A model generated the notes under the pieces. That model was not told the origin of the DNA, searched no databases, and worked only from the letters and a program-made list of their open reading frames with translations. The position numbers and the translations under genes are program-made. A stretch of DNA of 64,000 bases from Physcomitrium patens (lineage: Eukaryota; Streptophyta; Bryopsida; Funariales; Funariaceae), in the NCBI RefSeq assembly GCF_000002425.4, contig NC_037275.1:9472533-9536532 (forward strand). The letters run 5' to 3'. How positions within the stretch are numbered: the first letter of the stretch is position 1; each line of letters opens with the position of its first letter. Below are positions 53,400 through 64,000 of the stretch, piece after piece.

Positions 53400-53745
53400 T
53401 TTGATTTGCTAAATTCAGTTCCATCTTTCTCACCAAAGTTGCCTCTCTAAATTTACTTAGCAATAGATCTTTCCAAAAAAAAATCTTTACTATTGTTTCA
53501 ATAATTCTTTAAGTTTTGTGATCTTTGGCTTGTTAAAAATCTAAATTGAATTTTCTCTTGGTACCCAAAAATCTTCCTTTAATATGCTAAAATCAACCTG
53601 GTCTCTTTCTTAAAAGTTTACCCTTCAAATTTTTTTGACAACAGATTTCTCCAGACAAAAACTTTCACCACTTCAGTTATTTTTAAGATTTTTTAACTTT
53701 AGCTTTTTAAAAATTCAACTTTAATATGCACTTGTGCTAAGAAAT
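53400..53745. repeat. Degenerate tandem repeat, unit about 180 bp
   Basis: Two diverged units follow each other. Both run from a TTTGATTTGCTAAA or TTTAATATGCTAAA start, through CAATAGATCTTTCC or CAACAGATTTCTCC, to TTGTTAAAAATC or TTTTTAAAAATT. The units are about 180 bp apart. Confidence 0.55.
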
Positions 53746-54527
53746 TTTACTCCAAATGAAAGTGTGTAGATTGAGATATGCCTCCTAAAAATCATTAACC
53801 AAAACTATTAAGCCACCAAGACCTTTTTAATATAATCAAGCACCTTAGATGAATTTAGCTTCCAAATCAAATAAAATTTGTGCTTTTAAAAAGCTTACAA
53901 TTAAAACTATATTATTCCAAAATTTTAGCTCCAAAAATGATCTAAAAAAGATGTAAGAATTGATCAAACTTCTGAATCTTAAAACCTTAAGGTCAAAACC
54001 CTCGAACCTTCAAAAATTCACAATTTTTTTTTCTAAACTCCAAATGGAATAATTTTTTTCTTGATAGAAAGCTTATAATCAAAAAAAATATTTTAATATT
54101 CTTAGAAACGTAAAAAAATAATAATAATAAAAAAAAACTTTAAAAAATTCTAGCACATCCAAAACTGCTACTTTTCTACAAGTAAAATTAATTATCTTTC
54201 AAATAATTTTAGTGCACTTAAATGAAGTATATTAGGGCAATGCAGCACTGTCAAATTTACCATGCATGTTGGAGAAACTTAGGAGATGCAATGAATATAC
54301 TTGCTAATATTTGATCATAAGTACTATTAGTTGTTGTTAATACAAGAAGTGATTGTTTACCTCCAATAAATGGGTGGTGACAAAAAAAAAATACATATCT
54401 TAATTAGAAAAGTGTTTCCTTAATAGGTACATAAATAACTTTTTCTTACAGAATCAAACTTAATCAATAAAATTTAAAATAAACTTTGTCATAATTTTTT
54501 GAAAGTTTTGTATTCTTCCATCTATAT

Positions 54528-54663
54528 GAGCTCATCTTTTGATTAGTAGTACCACAAGACATTATTATTACAAATTTAACTTCTTTATTTGATATACGAG
54601 CTCATCTCTTGATTAGTAGTACTACAAGATATTATTATTACAAATTTAATTTCTTTATTTGAA
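54528..54663. repeat. 70-bp tandem duplication
   Basis: GAGCTCATCT at 54528 recurs at 54598, followed by the same TTGATTAGTAGTAC and ATTATTATTACAAATTTAA blocks. The two units differ by only a few transitions, so the duplication is fairly recent. Confidence 0.85.
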
Positions 54664-55345
54664 CCTTTTATATTATTAATATCAAATCTAATGATTATAG
54701 GCTTTATGACACAATATATTGGTGACATAAATCAACTGCAAGTAACATCTTACAATTATACTAAATATTAATATAATTCTATCTTTCATAGTCATGTACT
54801 TGCATTGAGGTCTTATAATAAATTTACATAAAGATCATAATTCACACATCAAATTGTAATAAAACTATTATAAAAGCTAAAATAACACTATTCTAATTGA
54901 TAATTTATTAAACTTCTTAAGCAATATTTTTAATTAAGTAATTTAATTAGCTACATGTATTATCTAAATCCTTGTAAAAGTTCTTGTTATTCTCTTGAAT
55001 TTGTTCTAATTAATATAAAAAATAATTAAATTCATTTAAGCAACTATCATTTTTTTTTTAAATTTTCATCTTTTTTTTTTTTTTTTGCATCAAAATTTAT
55101 CCATGAGCAAAATTATTTTTACTAAACCTTTAGTATGGTTATCTTCGAAATTCTCATGCTTCTTAAGGTTGCAAAATTCCAAAAGAATTGTCTTGTTAAA
55201 AAAGTTGTCCATTTTAATACTTAAGAATAATTTTGGTAATTATACAATGATTCTTTGATGCTCATGATCCTAGTTGTAGATCAAGACAAAGATTAAGGTG
55301 ATTTTAGAACTAATGTGTGGCTGAAATGCTATTGTATTATGTTGC

Positions 55346-56539
55346 TGTGTGATAACACAACTATATAGTGAAAAAAAAATATGGATATTATTATAAAAGA
55401 GCCTAGTAAAAAGATGTAGTAAAAAAATAAAGATAAAAGATAGAAACATAGTAAAAAATTTAATCTTAATATTGCCTTTTTATGAAAGGAACTTCTATTT
55501 ACTTTGTAGAAGCATAAATGAGCCAAATCAAAATAAATTAGATAGTGTATTGGTGTGCTAATTATAAATGTGTATACAAATTTTGAGATCAATCAAACAA
55601 TTAAATCAAAGTGTGTGAAAGTTTTTATGGATGAAGATCTCAGAAATTGGAGTTTGAAGATCAATGAATGTTTCTAAGATCTACAACAATCTATTAATTG
55701 GATTGAAGTAAAAAAAAATAAATGTGGATATTAAACTCAATTTGTCAATATTTACGTAAAATTTGAGAGTAATTCAATAGTTCAAGAAGGAAGTATTAGT
55801 ACTAGAAGTTTAGCATTCAAGTTGGAGTAGGAAGCTACCCAACACCTGATTGGATTATCTTATATTTCTCTCAATTGGTAAGAGCAAATAATTTCATCTT
55901 TCTTGTGCTTGTTTTTAACTAAGACATTAAGAAGTGTGCAAATTTTGAGTTAATATCAATAGTTTGATCATTAGTTGTTGAGGTTCCAATTTGCTATAGG
56001 ATTTGGTTTAAGATTTTTCTATTGTTTGGTTAGGGCTTAGAATTTGGTCTAGGATTTGGTTAGGATTAGGATTTACTTGGAATTTGATTTAGAACTTGAG
56101 TAAATATTGATTAAGGTTTATCTAGGATTTGTTTAGGATTTAAGATTTTACTAGGTTTTATTAGAGCTTGAGAAAAGATTTTATTAAGGTTCAATTAAGG
56201 TTTCAATTAAGATTATATTAGTATTTTTATTTTTAATATTTCTTTATCATTCTTTATTTTTTAAAGTATTTCTATATATAATATTTATTTAAGATTATTT
56301 TTATTTATTTAAAGATTTATTTTTATATTTTTTTTAGATTAGTTTGAGACCTCTTTGTGTTTTTTTTTATAACTTATTTTAAATTCATTTTGGATTGGTC
56401 AAATTTTGATTAAGATTATTAAGTTTTATATAAGATTATTTAAAATTCTATTAGACTTATTAGGATTGTTGTTGCATTTCTACTTACCTTTCATAGCTAG
56501 GTGCTTAGTGCGTTCTCAAGCAAGAATACACATAATACA
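55346..56539 (+). mobile_element. LTR of the same family in plus orientation
   Basis: Aligned on the minus strand of 48636-47143, this segment shares the start region (ACTATATAGT, TATTATAAAAG), the middle block around TACCAATTGAGAGAAAT in complement, and the end (TCAAGCAAGAATA and a CA terminus at 56538-56539). It is about 300 bp shorter because the part holding the TATA-like motif is missing. A gag-like ORF follows on the plus strand, so it is probably the 5' LTR of a second, truncated element. Confidence 0.75.
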
Positions 56540-56616
56540 ATATAAGTGGTGAACTTAACATAAAAGCTTGAAGTGGGAGCTATTGGAATTATTTATTATT
56601 TATTTTTATTTATTTA

Positions 56617-56808
56617 ATGGATAACAAGAGCAAGAATTTTGAAGGAGCTATGGGAGGAGTTTTGAGTAGAATTGTTAGTAGAGTTTCTACTAAAGGACAA
56701 GATATGTATATGGATCCAAATATTTTAAATATGTTTCAAGCTTTTACATTATTTATGCAACAATCATTGTTTCCTATCATCTTTCCAATCAAGGAAGCCA
56801 CCCTTTAA
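56617..56808 (+). pseudogene. Short gag-like ORF after the plus-strand LTR
   Basis: A 63-codon ORF starts 78 bases after the LTR end. It begins MDNKSKNFEGAMGGVLSRIV and ends at TAA (56806-56808). Position alone suggests the N-terminus of gag, since I do not recognise a domain in it. No continuing gag or pol could be read beyond it. Confidence 0.4.
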
Positions 56809-58700
56809 TTCATCTTGCATGTATGTTTTAAAATTCTTTAAAAGTAAAAGATACAAAAGAATAAAAAGACTTGTTGAAGAAATAGGAGGTATATACGAGT
56901 TGCAATCTAAGTATTGTAGTCTAAATTATGTACCTATTGATGAATAAAAGGCATTATGTGGTGCATGAACCAAAGGAAATCATAACGGGCTTCTAAAGAG
57001 ACAAACAAAGATAATAGACATAAAAGAGTGAAAAGCCTTAGAGCCAAAAGTAAGGGGCCAATCTAAAATAGTATCATTAAGTATCTATGGCACCATTGTG
57101 AAGAGCTACTATTTTTTAGAAGTCTTTATTTAAATATTCTAAATTGATTTCAATCTTAATTTAGTATTGAGAGATAGACTAGTATTATTATATTGGCAAA
57201 AATTTTATGTATCATTAAAACATTTAAATGTGTTGTCATTGTAGAACTAGCAAAAAATAATAGTATCTTCTTTAATCTATTCCAAAGGTTGGAAATATAC
57301 ACTTTTCTATTTTAATGTTGTGAAGATATTGCAATATCTGCCCAATACTTCATCATTATAAGGCGATCTTAGTTTGGAAAATAAAATATTTAGCATTGTA
57401 AGCTCCTTCATAGAATTCAAGATTGGTGAACCCATATTGTTATGATGCTATAATCGTAAGAAGAAAGAACACCAAGTTGGAAAAGAAAAAAAATATGCTA
57501 ATATAAATTTCTTCTTTTTTAATCAAATTCTTCTATTTTAAAATAGAAAGAGCAAAAGAAAGGAGTCACAAAGCTAGACCTCATTTTTCTTTGGCTCAAC
57601 TAAAGAAATCATCAAGCGAATAAACATTGTCTTTTTTTTTGGATGTATTAACTTCTTGGTTGGTACCAATGGAAGAATCTTGCTTTTATGAATATTAAAA
57701 ATATTCTTTTAGTAGGATTGTTGTATTTATATACTTTAATATAGCGTTCTTCTTGACATTTTTAATTCTTCTAAAAACTATTCTTCTAATATTTGTAGAC
57801 ATTATTCTACCAATAGTTGTATTGGATAGAAGTCATTCATACTCAAACAAAATGAATGCTACCATAAACAGTTTTTTTTAGCAAAAAGTGTAAAAATTTA
57901 AGAAGATTTGTCTTTGCAAACACAAATTCTTATAAAATACATAGTAGAACAAATTTGATTTTGTAGCTATTGTATATTTGATAAATTTTAAGTAGAGTTG
58001 ATAAAAAAAATGTATAAACTGAAAAAAGATTGTCTTAGGAAAGGAAACACAAAAATGCCTATAGTGGGATTTGAATCCATGCCTTTTTAGACCATTACTT
58101 TTAATTTATACTATTCCATAAATAATATATATTACAGCCAAAGAGCCCATATCTTATGAATAGTATGTATTTTGCTAATAAAAAATATACATTATTTGAG
58201 TTCATACTCTAATTACAAATATTAGTATAGGTAGCATATTCAACATTGTTCTTATTGTTTGTTTGATTACATTTCTATATGCATTGTTATTATTATTATT
58301 ATTATAGTTGTTATTTGTTTGTTTGTATTTTTCTTACATATTCAATATTGTTGTAGTTTGTTTGTGTGTGTAGATGTATTTGTGATTGTTAAGTCTTCAA
58401 TTAATTTCTATATTTAATCTAATTATTTTGTATCCTAATTTTAATTTATTTTTAGGTAGATTTTTTAATTCTTATTTTAATAGTTTTTATTTTTATTTTA
58501 TTAATTATAATTTGATTGCTAAAAATTAATTTAGATAATAATATATACTTCTTTGTTGTATATCCTAAGCTATTTTCTAAAATAGATATTTTAAATCTTA
58601 AAAATATTCATTAAAAAAATAGTTTTTTTTTTAATATTATAATTTAATTTTAAAATTTAATCTTTTTAAGGATTGAATCTTATTGTTGAATCTTTAGGAC
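56809..58700. other. AT-rich sequence, probable element remains
   Basis: No coding sequence recognised. It probably includes decayed internal sequence of the plus-strand element. A short motif at 58060-58085 looks like the complement of a tRNA B box, but no tRNA fold could be built around it. Confidence 0.45.
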
Positions 58701-59039
58701 TGACATTCCTCTTCAAATCATTGAAATGGTTGAAGCAAATCAAAACATGGATGTTTCAAAAAAATTAGTTGTGCAACTAAACAAATGGAAGTGTTTGGTG
58801 AACCAAAAATGCTTTTGCCAAAATCGCTAGAAAGGAAATGTAAAAGCAAACTAGTTTGGCACATAATCCATAAGCTTATTTGCACAACATCGAAGAGTTC
58901 AAACAATAATTTCTTCCTATAAACGTCACAATCCAGTAAGTTGTTGCCAAATTCTGCACGCATTTTTCACATTACACGTCCTTCACACAAGAGCACCAAC
59001 TGAGTTCAATCCACTCTTCAATTGAGAATCTGAGTAGGT
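58700..59039 (-). other. 3' flank / 3' UTR of the AXS gene
   Basis: Composition rises from AT-rich to gene-like near 58690. The stretch immediately downstream of the AXS stop codon is presumed 3' UTR. No polyadenylation signal was fixed. Confidence 0.45.
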
Positions 59040-61159
59040 CTATTTGTAAGTAGATTTAGACATGGCCTTCTTGACAGCCTCAGCATAAGTGGAGTACTGG
59101 TACTTCAGCGTGTGCTCCATCAAGTCATACATCGATGTCTTGGGCTCCCATTCTGCACGCAATTTTGAGCTACCCATTAGGGTTTTTTCCAAAACAAATA
59201 CACTAATAAGATTATACCAGAGAGTGTGTATGAAGTTGGCATTGAGTAACAAAAAGCAGTGAAAATGGAAATAGAGACTCTACCCAGCTGCTTCCTAACT
59301 TGGGTCATTTCAGGAATTCGTTTATCGCTGTCATCGTAACCCACGCCGTAGAATTCCTTGGAGGGGACGTCCACTGTGACTACCTCGGGTCTCGCAGTGC
59401 CGCTTATCTTGCAGTATAACTGAAAGTTAATAGAAGGGTGGGTTAGGGTTTGATAGCTTCCACACACCAGACTTGTGAGACTGTGCTGAGCTGAAATGAA
59501 AATGAATGGATTCTGGTGACTTACATCAGTCATCAGCTCAGCAAGCTCCTGGATGGTCACTTCGTTGTGCGGGTTGCCGACGTTGAAGATGTGGCCATTG
59601 GCTCTAGCAGGGTTTTCCTGGGGGACACCGTTAATATACGTTATTAATAGTGATGATGCCAAGATCTGAATCAATCAGTGAAATCATGGACTGTAGAGAT
59701 GTGTGTTTTGGTGGAGTGATCGCGACTTACGATGATCTTTTGAACTGCTTCAATGGCGTCCTTGATGTAAATGAATGTGCGTTGAGACTTGCCCCCATCC
59801 ACCAACTTCAAGGGCTCGCCCTTCATCAAGCTCTGCAGTTTTTGCCATCAGATCAAGTGGATAACCTCCACACCAATCATAATTTTGATCGGAAATGAGA
59901 AATTGAAATAAAAATAATTAAAAATAAAACAGATGGGCAAGCAGGAAGAGGAAGCGCCAAAGAAGTGCTGGCGAATTACATTGCTGAAGCATGCCAGGAC
60001 ACGAGGAATTGAGTCACTTGGTCCGTCAATGCCTGGTATGAAATCCATGCGTGGGCCAATCCAGTTGAATGGTCGAACTATGGTGAACTTCATTCCATTC
60101 TCAGCTCCTTCACCTACACGAAAATAAATGCTTCACCACTACAACGAACCAACACAATTGTGTGACAATGGCAGAAAACTAGACAACAAACCTAGAGTCA
60201 ATTTACAGACCCCATATTTCAGTTCCACTCCCGAATTTAGAAACTTGAGCTAGGAGGAACAATGTCGGGATTAATTTCGTACCAAAGATGAGCCTCTCAA
60301 TCAGCTGCTTGGCGCAAGCATATGACCACCTCTGCTTATGAATCGAACCATAAATACAGGCAGTCTCATCTTCTTTCAACACGGAGAAGGCAGGATCCGC
60401 CTTCAAAGGGTGGTCTCGAGGAAGAAAGCTGCCAATGGTTTTGCCATAGATTTCGCAAGTGGAGAAATGAATGAGGCGCTTACCATTATCCCTACACTGT
60501 TGCACCACGGGCAGGGCGTCTACAAAGTTGCTGTAGATGGTATCGAGAGGACGAGTATTGTAGTCAGCTGGCGTACAAATCGCAGCCAAGTTGATAACCT
60601 AATCAAAACCGTCATAATGCAAAGTAATCAATCACAAATCGAAAAAATGAAAATGAAAAAAGGCAACGTCCGTTCATCGCAAGTCATGTAATCGGCATAC
60701 CCAACGCATTTCTGAGATGCATTCTCATTTGAATGGGTTTAACTGTTAAAGTTTCAGCCCTGCACTTTACAGGAAATACAAGCATTGCATGTATCCCCGC
60801 ACTACCATTAACGCTGAAGCAATGGAAGCAATCCCATTTTCGAGCTCTGCAAGTTGTACAATGCAGCCTCACATTGGATCAAATGCTGCGCATACCAGAT
60901 CGGAAACTTTGATAAGACCCTCGAGGCGTGTGTCGCTCTTGATGTTGATCTTGTAGAATTCAATGCGATCGCTCCACGGCTGCCCCAGCGCAAGCAGATG
61001 CTGGATCTTAACCCCACACACATCGATGGCCAACACGCTGTGTTTCGTCGTCTCCATGAGTTTCTCACAAAGGTGAGATCCAATGAACCCACCCGCCCCG
61101 ATCATGCAAATCCTCAGGGGCTTGATCTCCTGCCCATCGAGGTTCAATCTCGCCGTCAT
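59040..61159 (-). CDS. UDP-D-apiose/UDP-D-xylose synthase (AXS), seven exons
   Basis: Exons from high to low: 60896-61159, 60283-60598, 59980-60113, 59731-59832, 59525-59617, 59284-59419 and 59040-59152. GT/AG introns and matching phases give 385 residues, close to the family's usual 389. The enzyme is a cytosolic NAD-dependent short-chain dehydrogenase-type protein. It converts UDP-glucuronate to UDP-apiose and UDP-xylose for apiose-containing pectin and other glycans. Visible landmarks are the nucleotide-binding GAGGFIG (21-27), CTPADYNTRPLDT (from Cys96), STCEIYGK (Cys136) and the YACAK catalytic motif (Tyr181, Lys185). Cys96, Cys136 and Tyr181 correspond to the Arabidopsis AXS1 active-site residues 100, 140 and 185. 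Other blocks are VRPFNWIGPRMDFIPGIDGP, DGGKSQRTFIYIKDAIEAV and FYGVGYDDSDKRIP. The start at 61159 gives the family's N-terminus just before LNLDGQEIKPL. No lesion was seen. Confidence 0.95.
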
Positions 61160-62450
61160 CTTGACTCAACGTGCTGCACTCTGTCAAGGCACTCCCTCGC
61201 GCAACAACAGCAATGAGTTCGATGGGTCAAATGTAGGGGTAAAATGTCTTCACTGCGACAGCTTCAATGCAGTGAAATAACTGCAACGGTCTCCGTGAGT
61301 CGAGTTGCAATCCAAGGTCCGAAGAGGGGGCGAGAGCACTGAAACAAGAGCAGCACATGCAGCCGTAGAGAGTGAGAGAGAGCACTAGACCAGCGATCAT
61401 GGGCCCAATTCTATGAGGTTAGTTCCAAATTCTGGAGCTGGGGCTGCAATGATCGTCCATACTCTGCCTACCAAGCTGTAGATAATTTTGTACGCACACA
61501 CAACGTTGGATGAGAGAACCGTCTCAAGAATCTACATATGATCGGACAGTCGTTCAATTTTCCTGCCAATCGCTTCACTGGCATGTGACGAGTGGACCCC
61601 AAATCTAGCTAAGGACATCGCCGTTCAGACCCGCCGGATTGACTGAAGCAGGTGATCAAATTTCATTGCAGAGTAGCCTCGTCTAGGTTGACATGCCGCA
61701 ATATAACTTCTGTGGCGCAAGTTCATACTTGTGTGTTGAGTTTTCTACCAATCTGGGATAGAGGCAAGCAGTGGCAGCCAACGACGGTTTTCGAGCGTCA
61801 CCGGGGAGGAGACGTGAAGAAGTTTGGGTGCGACCAGCCAAGAACATGTTAGCTTACCAAAATCTATTGGCGGTTTACTGCTTATTGTCTTGGTTGTTGC
61901 TTGGGATTTTACCGTTTGTTGTAAATTTTGACTCATTGTACTGTTGACAGTTAGATCGTGAAAAACGTAGCCTGTGCTGTCTCGACGGATAGAATAGAAC
62001 GAAAGGGGCGATGAATTGTTTGGGTGGTCTTCCTCTGCAGCCTTGACGGACAAACTACATATTTTTTTAGGCGTGTTTGTAGTAGAATTGCATGACACAG
62101 CACTCATCATTTTCTTTCACTTTCATCTCAAGACGGCGACTCACCTTCATATTTGTTGAGTTCCAAACCCAGTGAGCAGCGGCTTGAATCTATCCAAGTA
62201 CACAACAGAACCATGGGTTTAGTAGATGCCAGGGGGTGGCGGTGGCGAAGCCTTTGTCCGATACGCATTGGCAAAGAGCAGAGTGGATTGAAACTATATA
62301 AACGAGGTCGGAGCGCATGAGATGCACGTCTTTGAATAAACCCAAAGACTGTAGCAAAGTAAAGATATACTATTCCACGGGGGTTGACACTTCGAACCAA
62401 CCGGCATCCTACATGCCGGATACAACACCCTACAGTCAGACGTGGAACTC
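61160..62450. promoter_or_regulatory. Upstream region of AXS
   Basis: Gene-like GC content extends about 1.3 kb upstream of the AXS start codon, then drops near 62450. It should contain the AXS leader and promoter. A TATATAAA box at 62295-62302 is on the plus strand, pointing away from AXS, and could belong to a divergent transcript. No protein is recognised in the minus-strand ORFs at 61745-62110 and 62128-62400. Confidence 0.4.
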
Positions 62451-63181
62451 GACTTTTAGTTGAGTTATCTGGAATAGTTGCTTGTAAATCAGTTATTTTT
62501 ATTACTGTGTGAAAATATTTTTACTTGCGATTATATATGAAAATATTCATAAGTGTGTGTTAGTAGCTTTTTGATGTTATACGTTATACTTAAAAAAACA
62601 AGAGATTTAACGGAAGGGGAAGACGTATTGACAAAATACATCTATAAATGTGAAAGTAGAATATCAACTAAAAACTGACAAGAGACGAGACAGGAGAAGT
62701 AAAATTAACAATTCCTTGTGACAGTGAAAGCTAAGCATTCGGATAAATGAACTAATGAATGAATGAGGAGCAAACCATTGCCAGGACCGACCATTGTAAT
62801 GTATGCAATTATAGATTTTGTCAATCTTCATCATAAACTATATCAAGTGTATTAGGATCTATACACTTTTTAAAACTATATGAAGGTTTCAATCATAAAA
62901 AACATTAAACCTTACGCATCTACTTTTAATAATTTCACTACCACATAGATTTTACATTTTTTGTTATTTCTTAGAATTTTTCAAAGCTAAGAAGATACGT
63001 CTTTTAGCTTTGTAATCTAGTTATTTATTTATTTATTTTATAAAAGCTTAAATAAATTTTAAAAAATGAAGACAAGACCATCTTAATTACATCTTTTTTA
63101 TAAGTGTAAATATAATTAACTACAATATAAATAATTTAATTTGATATAACTATAGATATATATATATATATATATATATAT

Positions 63182-63219
<38 letters not shown>

Positions 63220-63595
63220 AATTTCGTTCTAAAATTCTTTTCGATTATTTTTTGATATTTAGATAAATAGTATTTAATAAAAATTAAGATTTATTATATT
63301 TATCTATGAAAGGTTTTTTAATAAAGTTTAATACAAAATAAATTTATCCAATTAAAATTTTGAATTCCAACTTTAAGTAAATACATAGTAACTAAGCTTA
63401 TATCTGGAGATTTTGGCTATTCATGTCAATTGACTAAATCTACTTTATTTATAAAAGATAAGTTGTTTAGGAATAATGGTGAGAATCTTATGTAAGAAAT
63501 TATTTTATTTTTATGTATTTTTTAACCATTTTTATGTGTGGTAATTCAATCTAATTCTTTTTAATTTAATTTTAAAACCTCATTAGGGTTCTTCA

Positions 63596-63629
<34 letters not shown>

Positions 63630-63682
63630 TTTAATCACTTCAAAAGAATATCAACAAAAAATTAAGATTTTCTCACAATTCC

Positions 63683-63722
<40 letters not shown>

Positions 63723-64000
63723 TTTTTTCTAAAACCTTTCTTTGGTCTTTATACAAAACATGTAAATTATTCATCTATTATCTTCTTTAAAATTGGTAAA
63801 ATTCAAAACACATTTAACTTTCTTTAGTCAAAATAACATGATTGTGTAGTTTCAAAAAACAACAACCAAGTACAACAACTAAATGAATAATAGAACTAAA
63901 AAAGTCCAATATGAAAATAAATCAGTGCATATCTAAAGCTTTTGATAGAAGAATATAAACAAATATATATATTAAAAATACATTGATTTAAATGTAATAG
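62450..64000. other. AT-rich spacer
   Basis: No gene seen. It contains a compound (AT)n(GA)n tract at about 63152-63216 and (AT)n tracts at about 63599-63627 and 63685-63717. Confidence 0.65.
63152..63216. repeat. (AT)n(GA)n compound microsatellite
   Basis: About fourteen AT units, then GTA, then about sixteen GA units. Confidence 0.9.

Larger units (their letters stand above)
52600..55345. other. AT-rich region with local tandem duplications
   Basis: No gene recognised. It includes an (AT)n tract at about 52987-53010, a degenerate tandem pair at about 53400-53745 and a 70-bp tandem pair at 54528-54663. It may contain the 5' end of the chromovirus, whose LTR I could not identify. Confidence 0.5.

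Noticed and set aside
58050-58160. tRNA gene or SINE suggested by a B-box-like motif on the minus strand
   Set aside because: No A box, anticodon stem or acceptor pairing could be built around it.
61745-62400. Two minus-strand ORFs (121 and 90 codons) upstream of AXS
   Set aside because: No family resemblance. Located in the presumed promoter and leader, where GC content alone yields such frames.
1-64000. CRISPR arrays, operons, prophages and rRNA/tRNA clusters
   Set aside because: The window is plant nuclear DNA. No spaced direct-repeat array, rRNA motif or foldable tRNA was seen.

Overview
The window is nuclear DNA of a land plant, most likely a moss; a Physcomitrium/Funaria-type genome fits best. 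The evidence is plant-specific protein families, genes with many short phase-conserved introns, islands of moderate GC holding genes, and very AT-rich spacers full of (AT)n tracts and decayed Ty3/Gypsy retrotransposons. The organism call is inference. One assembly gap of 100 N lies at 33620-33719. Protein family names come from recall of motifs; no database search was possible.

Layout. 1-3.5 kb is AT-rich spacer. 3.55-8.7 kb is a plus-strand gene for a membrane-anchored START-domain lipid-binding protein with a long GC-rich leader and six coding exons at 5930-8472. 10.39-13.06 kb holds exon-sized remains of a second plus-strand gene, resembling the plastid protein At5g03900. Its exons appear in order but with frameshifts and damaged splice sites, so I call it a pseudogene. 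13-17 kb is spacer. 17.1-25.9 kb is a STRUBBELIG-family (SRF) leucine-rich-repeat receptor-like kinase with seventeen coding exons at 18953-25186. 25.9-30.1 kb is AT-rich spacer with a diverged direct duplication. 30.7-33.5 kb on the minus strand is a plastid maltose transporter (MEX1/RCP1) gene with eight exons. 34.4-39 kb is spacer. Near 39.2 kb on the minus strand there is one exon-like C-terminal half of a heavy-metal-associated (HMA) domain, with other coding-like pieces around it.

45.8-52.6 kb is a minus-strand Ty3/Gypsy chromovirus in which gag, zinc knuckle, protease, reverse transcriptase, RNase H, integrase and chromodomain can all be read through many stops. Its integrase is split by a 1494-bp solo LTR at 47143-48636 with perfect TGTCAT/ATGACA ends. 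A second, inverted copy of the same LTR family at 55346-56539 is followed by a short gag-like ORF. 59.0-61.16 kb on the minus strand is an intact UDP-D-apiose/UDP-D-xylose synthase (AXS) gene with seven exons. The window ends in AT-rich spacer.

The four intact genes are functionally unrelated: lipid binding, cell-surface signalling, plastid maltose export, and cell-wall nucleotide-sugar synthesis. They are spaced single genes, not an operon or a metabolic cluster. I found no convincing novel multi-gene system. The most informative observations are the decaying gene copy beside an intact gene, the nested and inverted LTR history, and the apparent cytosine-deamination damage in the retrotransposon.
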